Positions 29,022 to 36,970 of a stretch of 64,000 bases of DNA are shown here, one piece after another. This DNA comes from Nitratireductor thuwali (GTDB taxonomy: Bacteria > Pseudomonadota > Alphaproteobacteria > Rhizobiales > Rhizobiaceae): contig NZ_CP030941.1 in assembly GCF_036621415.1 (NCBI RefSeq), positions 1,920,001-1,984,000 of the forward strand, given 5' to 3'. Under the pieces are notes generated by a model, which worked only from the letters and a program-made list of their open reading frames with translations, ran no database searches and was not told where the DNA came from. Numbering within the stretch: the stretch's first letter is position 1; every line of letters begins with the position of its first letter. The position numbers and the translations under genes are program-made.

Positions 29022-30454
29022 AGCGTAGCAGAAAAGTCAAGATTCTCGCCACGCTCGGCCCGGCTTCGTCGAGCCCGGAGATGATCGCCAAGCTGCACAA
29101 GGCCGGCGCGGACGTCTTCCGCATCAATATGAGCCATGCCGATCACGGTCTGATGCGCACCCTCGTCGACCGCATCAGGACCGTCGAGAAGGAAGCGGGC
29201 AGGCCGATAGGCATTCTCGCCGACCTGCAGGGGCCGAAACTGCGCGTGGGCGCATTCGCCGAAAAGCAGGTTGCGCTGAAAGTCGGCCAGGAATTCACCT
29301 TCGACGACAATCCCGAACCGGGCAATGCCACCCGCGTGCACCTGCCGCACCCCGAGATTCTCAAATCCGTGGAGCCGGGGCACCGCCTGCTCATCGACGA
29401 CGGGCGCCTGCAGCTTGAAGCATTGAGCAGCGACGGCCGGGCGATCCGCTGCAAGGTGGTGGCCGGCAACAAGATTTCCGACCGCAAGGGCGTCAGCCTG
29501 CCCGACACGGACCTGCCGCTGGGCGCCCTCACGGAAAAGGACCGCAAGGACCTCGACGCCGTGCTGGCGACGGGAGTCGACTGGATCGGCCTGTCCTTCA
29601 TCCAGCGGCCGCAGGATCTGGCCGACGTGCGCAAGGTGGCCCGGGGCCGCGCCGCGCTGATGGCCAAGATCGAAAAGCCGCAGGCCGTGAAGCGCCTGCC
29701 GGAGATCCTGGAGCTTTCCGACGCCCTGATGGTTGCCCGCGGCGATCTCGGCGTCGAAATGCCGCTGGAGGCCGTCCCAGGCATCCAGAAGCAGATCATC
29801 CGGGCCTGCCGCCGCGCCGGCAAGCCGGTTGTCGTGGCCACGCAGATGCTGGAATCGATGATCGCGGCTCCGGTGCCCACGCGGGCCGAGGTGTCGGACG
29901 TGGCGACGGCCGTCTTCGAAGGCGCCGACGCCGTCATGCTGTCGGCCGAATCGGCCGCCGGGGACTATCCGGTCGAGGCCGTCGCGACGATGGATTCCAT
30001 CGCCGTCCAGGTGGAGCGCGATCCCACCTATCCGGGCATCATCTATGCCCAGCGCAGCGACCCGCAGCCGACCGGCGCCGACGCCATTTCGCTGGCCTCG
30101 CGGCAGATCGCCGAAACGCTCAAGCTCTCGGCCATCATCACCTACACCTCGTCCGGCACGACCGGGCTGCGCGCGGCGCGCGAGCGGCCGATGGTGCCCA
30201 TCATCGCGCTGTCGCCCGTGGTGGAGACGGCGCGCCGTCTCAGCCTCGTGTGGGGAACCCATTGCGTGGTCTCGCCCGATGCCAGCGACCTCGACGACAT
30301 GGTGGATCGGGCCTGCCGCATTGCCTATGAGGAACAATTCGTGAAGGCGGGCGACCGGGTCATCATCACGGCAGGGGTGCCGCTGCGCACGCCCGGCGCG
30401 ACCAACATGCTGCGCATCGCCTATATCGATTCGGACGGGCTGGGCGGGCTCTAG
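29018..30454 (+). CDS. pyk: Pyruvate kinase
   Basis: Converts phosphoenolpyruvate and ADP to pyruvate and ATP. At 478 residues it is a normal bacterial length. Seen are KILATLGPASSSPEMI at the N-terminus, FRINMSHADH, the catalytic-lysine region LMAKIEKPQAVKRLPEIL, and the metal-binding MVARGDLGVEMPLEAVPGIQK with ATQMLESMI. The C-terminal regulatory domain includes TSSGTTGLRAARERP. The start overlaps DUF1036. Confidence 0.98.
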   Translation: MKRSRKVKILATLGPASSSPEMIAKLHKAGADVFRINMSHADHGLMRTLVDRIRTVEKEAGRPIGILADLQGPKLRVGAFAEKQVALKVGQEFTFDDNPEPGNATRVHLPHPEILKSVEPGHRLLIDDGRLQLEALSSDGRAIRCKVVAGNKISDRKGVSLPDTDLPLGALTEKDRKDLDAVLATGVDWIGLSFIQRPQDLADVRKVARGRAALMAKIEKPQAVKRLPEILELSDALMVARGDLGVEMPLEAVPGIQKQIIRACRRAGKPVVVATQMLESMIAAPVPTRAEVSDVATAVFEGADAVMLSAESAAGDYPVEAVATMDSIAVQVERDPTYPGIIYAQRSDPQPTGADAISLASRQIAETLKLSAIITYTSSGTTGLRAARERPMVPIIALSPVVETARRLSLVWGTHCVVSPDASDLDDMVDRACRIAYEEQFVKAGDRVIITAGVPLRTPGATNMLRIAYIDSDGLGGL

Positions 30455-30565
30455 GTCCTGACCCTGGATCAGTTCACCGTTTCACAGAAACGCCGGACTG
30501 ACCTAACTATTTGAACATACGCAATTCCGGACGGAAAGCCGGCTTCCACTTTTCCTGGGCTCTAG
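30455..30565. repeat. Mosaic intergenic repeat (family C)
   Basis: The element includes CAGTTCACCGTTTCACAGAAAC, CTAACTATTTGAACATACGC and the tail module CCGGCTTCCACTTTTCCTGG. The tail is shared with 8908-8950 (inverted) and 46512-46560. It has the form of a rhizobial palindromic element following pyk. Confidence 0.7.
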
Positions 30566-30676
30566 GCCCTGCGGAAGCCGGTCCCCAGCCGGCAGCGGCG
30601 TGAAATCAGACAGGCGGGCCACTCCAGCCCCGTGCCTCCCGTCGGACGCACGGGGGCCTGGCTGACGGCGGAGCGC

Positions 30677-31684
30677 CTACGCCACGTCCAGCACGATCTT
30701 GCCTATGTGCTCGCCTTCCTCCATGCGCTCATGGGCCCGCCAGGCCTCACTGAGCGGGAAGATCATATCCATGACGGGAGCGACCTTGCGGGCGGCCAGA
30801 AGCGGCCAGACATGGGCCTCGAGCTCCGTGGCGATCTGCCCCTTGAAGGCGGTCGAGCGCGGGCGGAGCGTCGAGCCGGTGTGGGTGAGGCGCTTCCTCA
30901 TCAGCTTCGAGAAATTGGCCGTCGCCTTGACACCGGCCAGGAAGGCGATCTGGACGATGCGACCGTCCATCGCCGCCGCCTCATAGTTGCGGTCGATATA
31001 ATCACCGCCGACCATGTCGAGAATGACGTCCGCCCCGCGGCCATCGGTCATCTCCTTCACGATCTCCACGAAATCCTCGTCGCGGTAGTTGATGGCCCGC
31101 GCCGCGCCCAGATCCGTGCAGGCCGCGCATTTGGCCTCCGTGCCGGCGGTCGCCAGCACGGTCGATCCGAAGGCCACGCCGAGCTGGATCGCGGCGGTGC
31201 CGATGCCGGAGGAACCGCCATGGACCAGCAGCGTCTCGCCCGGCTTCAGGGCGCCCCGCTGGAACACGTTGTGCCATACGGTGAAGAAGGTTTCGGGCAG
31301 GGCTGCCGCCTCGGTGAAGGTGAAGCCATGCGGAACGGGCAGCGCGTTGGTTTCGTGCACGGCGCAGTATTCGGCATAGCCGCCGCCCTGCGTGAGCGCC
31401 GTCACATGGTCGCCCCTGTGCCAGCGCCTTACGCCGTCGCCCGTGGCCACGACTTCGCCGGCCACTTCCAGTCCGGGCAGATCGGACGCGCCCGGCGGCG
31501 GCGGATACGTTCCCATGCGCTGGGCCACGTCCGGCCTGTTGACGCCGGCAGCGCGCACACCGATAAGGATTTCGCCTTCCTTCGGCTTGGGCAACGGGCG
31601 CATCTGCGGCTTCAGAACCATCGGCCCGCCATGCTCGGTGATGGCAATCGCCGTCATCATTCCTGGGAGACCGAGTGGCGCCAT
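30677..31684 (-). CDS. NAD(P)H:quinone oxidoreductase, zinc-independent MDR family
   Basis: A 335-residue NADPH-dependent quinone oxidoreductase of the PIG3/QOR type. It has the GroES-like N-terminal domain with VRAAGVNRPDVAQRMGTYPPPPGASDLPGLEVAGEV and the Rossmann domain with HGGSSGIGTAAIQLG. The structural zinc cysteines of alcohol dehydrogenases are absent. I chose the ATG at 31684, which has GAAAGG 9 bases upstream; the ATGs at 31660 and 31657 (MTAIAITEHGG) are credible alternatives. It is divergent from the DUF1192 gene. Confidence 0.92.
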   Translation of the reverse strand: MAPLGLPGMMTAIAITEHGGPMVLKPQMRPLPKPKEGEILIGVRAAGVNRPDVAQRMGTYPPPPGASDLPGLEVAGEVVATGDGVRRWHRGDHVTALTQGGGYAEYCAVHETNALPVPHGFTFTEAAALPETFFTVWHNVFQRGALKPGETLLVHGGSSGIGTAAIQLGVAFGSTVLATAGTEAKCAACTDLGAARAINYRDEDFVEIVKEMTDGRGADVILDMVGGDYIDRNYEAAAMDGRIVQIAFLAGVKATANFSKLMRKRLTHTGSTLRPRSTAFKGQIATELEAHVWPLLAARKVAPVMDMIFPLSEAWRAHERMEEGEHIGKIVLDVA

Positions 31685-31795
31685 GATCACGAACCTTTCA
31701 TACTGCGGAAGGAAACTTCACAGGCGGGCATTGAACTGCCCGCCGCACACTGTCTTATGTATTCTGCGAATCGCATGTGGCAACGGATATCGGCT

Positions 31796-31990
31796 ATGGG
31801 CATTGAAGACGAAGACGCGGTGAAGGGAAATCCCCAGTTCACGCTCGGTCAGGATTTGTCGACGCTGTCGGTCGAGGAACTGAGGCGGAGCATCGATCTG
31901 CTGCAAAAGGAGATTGCGCGAATCGAGCAGGAGATCGCCGCCAAGGATTCGACCAAGGCCACCGCGGAGGCAGTGTTCAAGGGCGGCTGA
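31796..31990 (+). CDS. DUF1192 family protein
   Basis: A 64-residue cytosolic protein. The conserved segment is LGQDLSTLSVEELRRSIDLLQKEIARIEQEIAAK, a single coiled-coil helix with regular leucines, ending in the short AEAVFKGG tail. Function unknown. Such genes are often divergent from a quinone oxidoreductase gene in rhizobia, as here. The start is the ATG at 31796; a longer reading frame upstream is the shadow of the divergent gene. Confidence 0.88.
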   Translation: MGIEDEDAVKGNPQFTLGQDLSTLSVEELRRSIDLLQKEIARIEQEIAAKDSTKATAEAVFKGG

Positions 31991-32035
31991 CAGGACCAGG
32001 ACCGCCAAGGGAACCAACGTGCTCCAGCAATCAAA

Positions 32036-32083
32036 TTGGAGCATGATCCCGGGAAGCCGGTTCGGCTTGCCGCAAATCATGCC
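32036..32083. repeat. Short palindromic intergenic repeat (family B copy 2)
   Basis: TTGGAGCATGATCCCGGGAAG and GCCGCAAATCATGCC form divergent ends around an internal GCCGG-TTC-GGCTTGCCGC hairpin. It is related to 10719-10761. Confidence 0.6.
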
Positions 32084-32148
32084 AACAAGGCGACAGATCG
32101 GGATGACGTCCGGCGGAAGGCCATCCCGATCTTAAAGAAGGGGCATCC

Positions 32149-33411
32149 ATGCTTTCATCCTTCGGCTCCATCATTGCCCTGTTGCTGGGGACTGCCTTTC
32201 TGCTGGCGGGTTCGGGGCTGCATGCTCTGCTGCTGCCGCTGCGGGGCCAGTTCGAAGGGTTCTCGACCGCCTCTCTCGGCCTCCTGGGCACCGCCTGGGC
32301 CGTCGGGTTCATCGGCGGCTGCTTCCTCGCGCCGCGCCTGGTGCGCCGGGTCGGCCACGTGCGCGCCTTCAGCGCTTTTGCCGCGACTGCGGCGATCGTC
32401 GCGCTGTTGTCCGGGATCTGGGTGGATGCGGTCGGCTGGATCATACTGCGCATCTTCACGGGCTTCGCCATGGCCGGGGCATTCATGGTCATCGAGAGCT
32501 GGCTGAACGAGCGCTCGACCAATGAATCGCGGGGCACGGTCTTCGGCTTCTACATGATGGTCACGCACGCGTCCCTGATGGCCGGGCAACTGGTCGTCAC
32601 CACCGCCGATGTCTCGACGGCGGTCCTGTTCATGCTTACGGGCATCCTGTTCTGCCTGGCTCTCATCCCCACGGCCATCTCGTCCGCGGTAACCCCGGCG
32701 CCGCTCGCCGAGGTGTCCCTCGACGTCAAGGGGCTGTACCAGAACTCGCCGGTGGCGGCGATCGCCTGTTTGCTGGTCGGCGTGGCCAATGGAGCATGGG
32801 GGACGCTGGGAGCCGTCTACGGTGCGGAGATCGGCATCACCACGCTGCAGATCGCCGTGATGATGAGCATCGCCGTCCTGGCCGGCGCGGCAGGCCAGAT
32901 GCCGGTGGGGCGGCTCTCCGACCGGACCGACAGGCGTTATGTGATGGCGGGGGCGGCGTTCGGCTCGGCGCTGGTGGCGATCGCCATCTTCCTGATGGCG
33001 CCGCGCTCGGGCGCCGTCATCATCATCATGACAGCGATCTACGGTCTGATGGCCTACACCCTCTACTCGCTGGCCGTCGCCCATGCCAACGACCACGCGG
33101 CGCCCACCGACTTCGTGAAGGTGTCGAGCGGCCTTCTCCTGCTCTACGGGTTCGGCACCATGGCCGGGCCGGTTCTGGCGGGCGTCCTCATGCAGGGGCT
33201 GCGGCCGGAAAGCCTTTTCCTGGTCACCGCAGCCGCACATCTGGGCGTGGCCGGCTATGCCATGCTGCGCGTTTCCCGCCGTCCTCCGGTTCCGCCCGAG
33301 GAGAAAGAGGCCTTCAACGTGCTGCCTGCCGAGCGGGCGGCAACGCCGCAGGCCCTCATGCTCGATCCGCGCGCCGATTCGGAAGAGGAGCCGGGAACCG
33401 CTTCTTCCTGA
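32149..33411 (+). CDS. MFS transporter (YcaD-like)
   Basis: A 420-residue, 12-span inner-membrane transporter. N-terminal LLLGTAFLLAGSGLHALLLPLRGQFEGFS and the loop GGCFLAPRLVRRVGHVRAF, then GFAMAGAFMVIESWLNERSTNESRGTVFGFYMMVTH, are typical of the YcaD/'MFS_1 small' branch. Motif A of the second half is GRLSDRTDRRYVM. The C-terminal 40 residues are hydrophilic. No substrate can be assigned. Downstream lies a dispersed repeat. Confidence 0.9.
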   Translation: MLSSFGSIIALLLGTAFLLAGSGLHALLLPLRGQFEGFSTASLGLLGTAWAVGFIGGCFLAPRLVRRVGHVRAFSAFAATAAIVALLSGIWVDAVGWIILRIFTGFAMAGAFMVIESWLNERSTNESRGTVFGFYMMVTHASLMAGQLVVTTADVSTAVLFMLTGILFCLALIPTAISSAVTPAPLAEVSLDVKGLYQNSPVAAIACLLVGVANGAWGTLGAVYGAEIGITTLQIAVMMSIAVLAGAAGQMPVGRLSDRTDRRYVMAGAAFGSALVAIAIFLMAPRSGAVIIIMTAIYGLMAYTLYSLAVAHANDHAAPTDFVKVSSGLLLLYGFGTMAGPVLAGVLMQGLRPESLFLVTAAAHLGVAGYAMLRVSRRPPVPPEEKEAFNVLPAERAATPQALMLDPRADSEEEPGTASS

Positions 33412-33530
33412 TCGTCGAAGCGGCCAGCCGCCTCCCGAAGACCGAGGCTCACCTTCGCGAAGGCAAATGCCATGGCCTTGGCCGTCCCGGCCGGCCGCTG
33501 GCGGCCGGGATCGATCGAGGCGCGGCGCTC

Positions 33531-33636
33531 CACAGCATCGGCCCGAAAACCGGAATCGATTTTCGGAAAGCACGATGCGTAGATTCAAACTGTTAGAGCG
33601 TCCTTTGTGCGACCGAAAGGACGCACGGCGCTCTAA
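33531..33636. repeat. Dispersed mosaic intergenic repeat (family A copy 2)
   Basis: The blocks CAGCATCGGCCCGAAAA, GGAATCGATTTTCGGAAAGC, ACGATGCGTAGATTCAAA and GGACGCACGGCGCTCTAA match copies at 8813-8908 (inverted) and 41951-42037 (same orientation). The right end forms a hairpin around GCGTCCTTTGTGCGACCGAAAGGACGC and abuts the stop codon of the YdcH gene. Confidence 0.8.
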
Positions 33637-33812
33637 TGCCGCGTTTCGGCGAGCCTTATCTTTTGGATTTCATCCTTGATCGCCAGCTTGCGTCTTTTCA
33701 GCCGGGCAATGTCCAGGGCATCGGTAGAGGGATGCAACAATGCATCGTTGATTTCGCGTTCGAGATCGCCATGTTTGCGCTGCAATTCGGCAAGATGGGA
33801 TTCAAGCGACAT
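33633..33812 (-). CDS. YdcH family protein (DUF465), first copy
   Basis: A 59-residue cytosolic helical-hairpin protein: MSLESHLAELQRKHGDLEREI followed by DIARLKRRKLAIKDEIQKIR, the DUF465 pattern. Function unknown. The start is the ATG at 33812. It is divergent from a second DUF465 gene 249 bp away. Confidence 0.88.
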   Translation of the reverse strand: MSLESHLAELQRKHGDLEREINDALLHPSTDALDIARLKRRKLAIKDEIQKIRLAETRH

Positions 33813-34061
33813 GGTAGGCTCCCTTCGGTTCCTCGTGATCCGTGTGAAACGCCACCCGCCCCTATTCGTGACGGTACGATGACAGTGTGCCATCCTTGTG
33901 GCAGCTTGTCGAATGGCTCGTGGTAGCATTTCGCCAAGGGCTGAAATATGATAGTAGGCGGCACCGTTTGAGAGGATGCGGCCACTCGGCTGCGCCGGCT
34001 TTCGGCCACGGGCCGAAGCAACCGCGGAGATGGTGCATATGCGGCGGAGTGACATCGGATC

Positions 34062-34271
34062 GTGAATGGATCGGACCAGGAAAAGGCGGATGTTCGCCTT
34101 GAGTTCGCCCGCCTGAAACAGGACCATGCCGACTTCGACGCGGCCATAGACGCTATGATCGCGACCGGCTGCGACCCGCTGCGGATCCAGCGGATGAAAA
34201 AGAAGAAGCTCGCGCTGAAAGACCGTTTGCAAGAGCTGGAAGACCGGATCATTCCGGACATTATAGCCTGA
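34062..34271 (+). CDS. YdcH family protein (DUF465), second copy
   Basis: A 69-residue paralogue of the neighbouring DUF465 protein: LEFARLKQDHADFDAAIDAMI, then DPLRIQRMKKKKLALKDRLQELEDRIIPDIIA. The KKKKLALKDRLQ turn is the family signature. The pair probably arose by an old inverted duplication, since identity is now confined to the family motifs. It lies 78 bp upstream of purE on the same strand. Confidence 0.88.
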   Translation: MNGSDQEKADVRLEFARLKQDHADFDAAIDAMIATGCDPLRIQRMKKKKLALKDRLQELEDRIIPDIIA

Positions 34272-34349
34272 GCCCGCCTTGCGGCTCCTGCCGGCTTGGA
34301 ATAGAGCACCTCATTCCATCTCGAATCGGGCTGAATGGCAGGACATGAC

Positions 34350-34847
34350 ATGGACAGGAAACGGGCCGACGTCGCCATCATAATGGGCAGCCAGTCCGAC
34401 TGGGCGACCATGCGCCATGCCGCCGAGACGCTGGAGGCGCTGGACATCGGTCACGAATCGCTGATCGTTTCCGCCCACCGCACCCCCGACAGGCTTTACG
34501 CCTTCGCCAAGGGCGCAAAGGATGCCGGATTCCGCGTCGTCATAGCCGGCGCCGGCGGGGCGGCCCATCTGCCGGGCATGACCGCGGCTTTGACCCCGCT
34601 GCCGGTATTCGGCGTCCCGGTCGAATCGCGGGCGCTTTCAGGGCAGGATTCGCTTCTTTCCATCGTGCAGATGCCCGCCGGCATTCCGGTCGGCACACTG
34701 GCGATCGGCCGGGCCGGCGCGGTCAATGCGGCGCTGCTGGCGGCGGCCGTTCTGGCGCTGCACGACGAGGCCCTTGCCGGGCGGCTGGACGCCTGGCGGG
34801 CCGAGCAGACCGCAAAGGTGGCGCACAAGCCGGCGGAGGAAGCATGA
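34350..34847 (+). CDS. purE: N5-carboxyaminoimidazole ribonucleotide mutase PurE
   Basis: Catalyses N5-CAIR to CAIR in purine synthesis. It carries [11 protein letters not shown] (GSQSDW at 13-18), [13 protein letters not shown], the [11 protein letters not shown] loop and the mutase block [26 protein letters not shown]. With the ATG at 34350 (AGGA 6 bases upstream) it has 165 residues, the class I length; the ATG at 34335 adds five residues without a binding site. Its stop overlaps the purK start (34844-34847). Confidence 0.96.
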   Translation: MDRKRADVAIIMGSQSDWATMRHAAETLEALDIGHESLIVSAHRTPDRLYAFAKGAKDAGFRVVIAGAGGAAHLPGMTAALTPLPVFGVPVESRALSGQDSLLSIVQMPAGIPVGTLAIGRAGAVNAALLAAAVLALHDEALAGRLDAWRAEQTAKVAHKPAEEA

Positions 34848-35923
34848 AGCGGCCGCTTTCGCCGGGAAAGACCGTCGGCATCATCGGCGGCGGCCAGCTC
34901 GGGCGGATGCTGGCCATGGCTGCTGCCCGGCTCGGGTTCCGCACCATCGTGCTGGAGCCGGACGCGGAGTGCCCGGCAGCGCAGGTGACGAACAGCCAGA
35001 TCGTCGCGCCATACAACGACGCCGAGGCGCTGGAGCAGCTCACGGCGGCAAGCGACGTGGTCACCTACGAGTTCGAGAACATACCGATCCAGGCCGCCCG
35101 GGCGGTGGCCGGCCGCGTTGCGCTTTTCCCGCCGACCGAAGCGCTGGAAGCGGCCCAGGACAGGCTGACCGAAAAGATATTCCTGAATTCCACAGGGATA
35201 TCCACAGCCCGGTTCGTTTCTGTGGATAGCGACGAGGCTCTGGCGCTTGCGCTCAAGGATTTCGGCAGCAGCGGCGTGCTCAAGACCAGACGCATGGGCT
35301 ATGACGGGAAGGGCCAGCGCGTTTTCCGCAACGCCACCTCGCGCGAGACGGCGGGCGCTCACGCGGAACTGGGCGGGGTGCCGCTCCTTCTCGAGAGCCT
35401 GATGCCGTTCGAGCGGGAGATATCCGTCATCGCCGCGCGCGGGGCCGACGGCTCCATGGTCGCCTACGACCCGGCCGAGAACGAACATCGCGGCGGCATA
35501 TTGCGGCGCACGCTGGTGCCGGCGCGCATCTCGGCCAGGACCGCCCGCGACGCGCAGGACGCCGCCTTCCAGATTCTGCGAACGCTCGACTATGTCGGCG
35601 TGATCGGCGTCGAGTTCTTCGTGCTCGAGGACGGCGCCATCGTCGCCAACGAGCTGGCGCCGCGCGTCCACAATTCGGGCCATTGGACCGAGGCCGCATG
35701 CGCCTGCTCGCAATTCGAGCAGCATATCCGCGCCATCGCCGGCCTGCCGCTCGGCGACACCACGCGCCTGGCGGACTGCGAAATGCACAATCTGCTGGGC
35801 GACGAGCAGGACAAGGCTGCGCAGCTTCTGGCCGAAAAGGACGTGGTCGTGCACCTTTACGGCAAGGCGGAAAGCCGGCCCGACCGCAAGATGGGCCACT
35901 TCACGCGGCTGATCCGCGGCTGA
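34844..35923 (+). CDS. purK: N5-carboxyaminoimidazole ribonucleotide synthase PurK
   Basis: An ATP-grasp enzyme that carboxylates AIR with bicarbonate to feed PurE. Its 359 residues include the N-terminal [21 protein letters not shown], the domain-B segment [14 protein letters not shown], the [21 protein letters not shown] strand, and the C-terminal [30 protein letters not shown]. Translationally coupled to purE (ATGA). Confidence 0.96.
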   Translation: MKRPLSPGKTVGIIGGGQLGRMLAMAAARLGFRTIVLEPDAECPAAQVTNSQIVAPYNDAEALEQLTAASDVVTYEFENIPIQAARAVAGRVALFPPTEALEAAQDRLTEKIFLNSTGISTARFVSVDSDEALALALKDFGSSGVLKTRRMGYDGKGQRVFRNATSRETAGAHAELGGVPLLLESLMPFEREISVIAARGADGSMVAYDPAENEHRGGILRRTLVPARISARTARDAQDAAFQILRTLDYVGVIGVEFFVLEDGAIVANELAPRVHNSGHWTEAACACSQFEQHIRAIAGLPLGDTTRLADCEMHNLLGDEQDKAAQLLAEKDVVVHLYGKAESRPDRKMGHFTRLIRG

Positions 35924-36019
35924 GGGCCGCGCCGCATTCTCCCTGATGCGAAATGCCGCCGCTCTTGAAAAGCCCGGCCGAATGTGACCGGCGGTGGCGT
36001 GCCAATGTGCCTGCAAACC

Positions 36020-36048
36020 TTGACATGCCGGCGTCACCTCGTCTATGT
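36020..36048 (+). promoter_or_regulatory. Sigma-70 promoter of rpmJ
   Basis: TTGACA (36020-36025), a 17-base spacer and CTATGT (36043-36048), about 100 bases upstream of the rpmJ start. The rest of the leader contains GCGCGCCCGATTGGCGCGCC and GGCCGAACGGCCG, which are self-complementary and could regulate translation. Confidence 0.65.
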
Positions 36049-36148
36049 GCCCACTCGAATTGCGGCGCGCCCGATTGGCGCGCCTTTCCATTGGGGGCCG
36101 AGGCTCCTGAACCATTGTGGCCGAACGGCCGATTGACGGGCAAGAACA

Positions 36149-36274
36149 ATGAAGATCAAGAACTCGCTCAAAGCGCTCAAGACCCGCCACCGGGAGAACC
36201 GCCTGGTTCGCCGCAAGGGCCGTGTCTACATCATCAACAAGTCCAATCCGCGCTTCAAGGCCCGCCAGGGCTGA
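36149..36274 (+). CDS. rpmJ: 50S ribosomal protein L36
   Basis: A 41-residue basic ribosomal protein of the large subunit. It begins [18 protein letters not shown] and ends with the [10 protein letters not shown] tail typical of the alphaproteobacterial, zinc-free form: the four Cys/His ligands of the C+ form are absent. It is monocistronic with its own promoter. Confidence 0.96.
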   Translation: MKIKNSLKALKTRHRENRLVRRKGRVYIINKSNPRFKARQG

Positions 36275-36356
36275 GGCTTTGCCGCCGGCCGCCCGGCCGG
36301 CAGCGATCACGCGGTTTTCACTTTTATCCGAGCGCTGGTGCGGGTATCCTCGTGCC

Positions 36357-36941
36357 ATGCGCCGTTTTGCTTGCTCCATGCTCCTTCTGCCGGCCCTGAT
36401 ATGGGCCCCGGCCGCGTCTTCCCAGGAAGCGGCGGTCAACGCCGCCACCGGAGCCCCCGCGACCGGGGCGGTCGACCAGCTGTTCGACGAGTTGAAGCGC
36501 GAGACCAACGAGGTGGCGGCGCGGCGCATCGCCCGGCGCATCGAGCGTGAATGGATGGAGGCGGGCGGCGATACCGCCGAACTGCTCCTGCAGTGGGCTC
36601 AAAAGGCCGCCGGCGAAGAAAAATACCACGTCGCGCTCGATCTCCTCGACCAGGCCGTGGTGCTTTATCCCGACTATGTCGAAGGCTGGAACAGCCGGGC
36701 CCTGGTCCATCTGATGATGGGCGACTACGACCGCGCGATGTCGGACCTGTCGCGGGCGCTTTCGGTGGAACCGCGCCATTTCGGCGCGATGAGCGGGCTG
36801 GCCGGCATTCTGCGGCACACCGGCCATGAGGACGAAGCGCTCGAGGTCTATCGCCGCATGCTCGACGTCTATCCGATGAGGAGGAGCGCGCAGCGCGCGC
36901 TCCTCAATATCGTCGATCAGCGGACGGGCGACCGGTTGTAG
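36357..36941 (+). CDS. Secreted tetratricopeptide-repeat protein
   Basis: A 194-residue periplasmic protein. The signal peptide (about 1-20, cleavage near APAASS) is followed by a linker and then TPR-type helices: EEKYHVALDLLDQAVVLYPDYVEGWNSRALVHLMMGDYDRAMSDLSRALSVEPRHFGAMSGLAGILRHTGHEDEALEVYRRMLDVYP covers about three repeats. A scaffold or adaptor role is inferred; the partner is unknown. The start is the ATG at 36357. Confidence 0.88.
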   Translation: MRRFACSMLLLPALIWAPAASSQEAAVNAATGAPATGAVDQLFDELKRETNEVAARRIARRIEREWMEAGGDTAELLLQWAQKAAGEEKYHVALDLLDQAVVLYPDYVEGWNSRALVHLMMGDYDRAMSDLSRALSVEPRHFGAMSGLAGILRHTGHEDEALEVYRRMLDVYPMRRSAQRALLNIVDQRTGDRL

Positions 36942-36970
36942 CGCGCCCTTCGCCGGCGGACGGCGTAACG

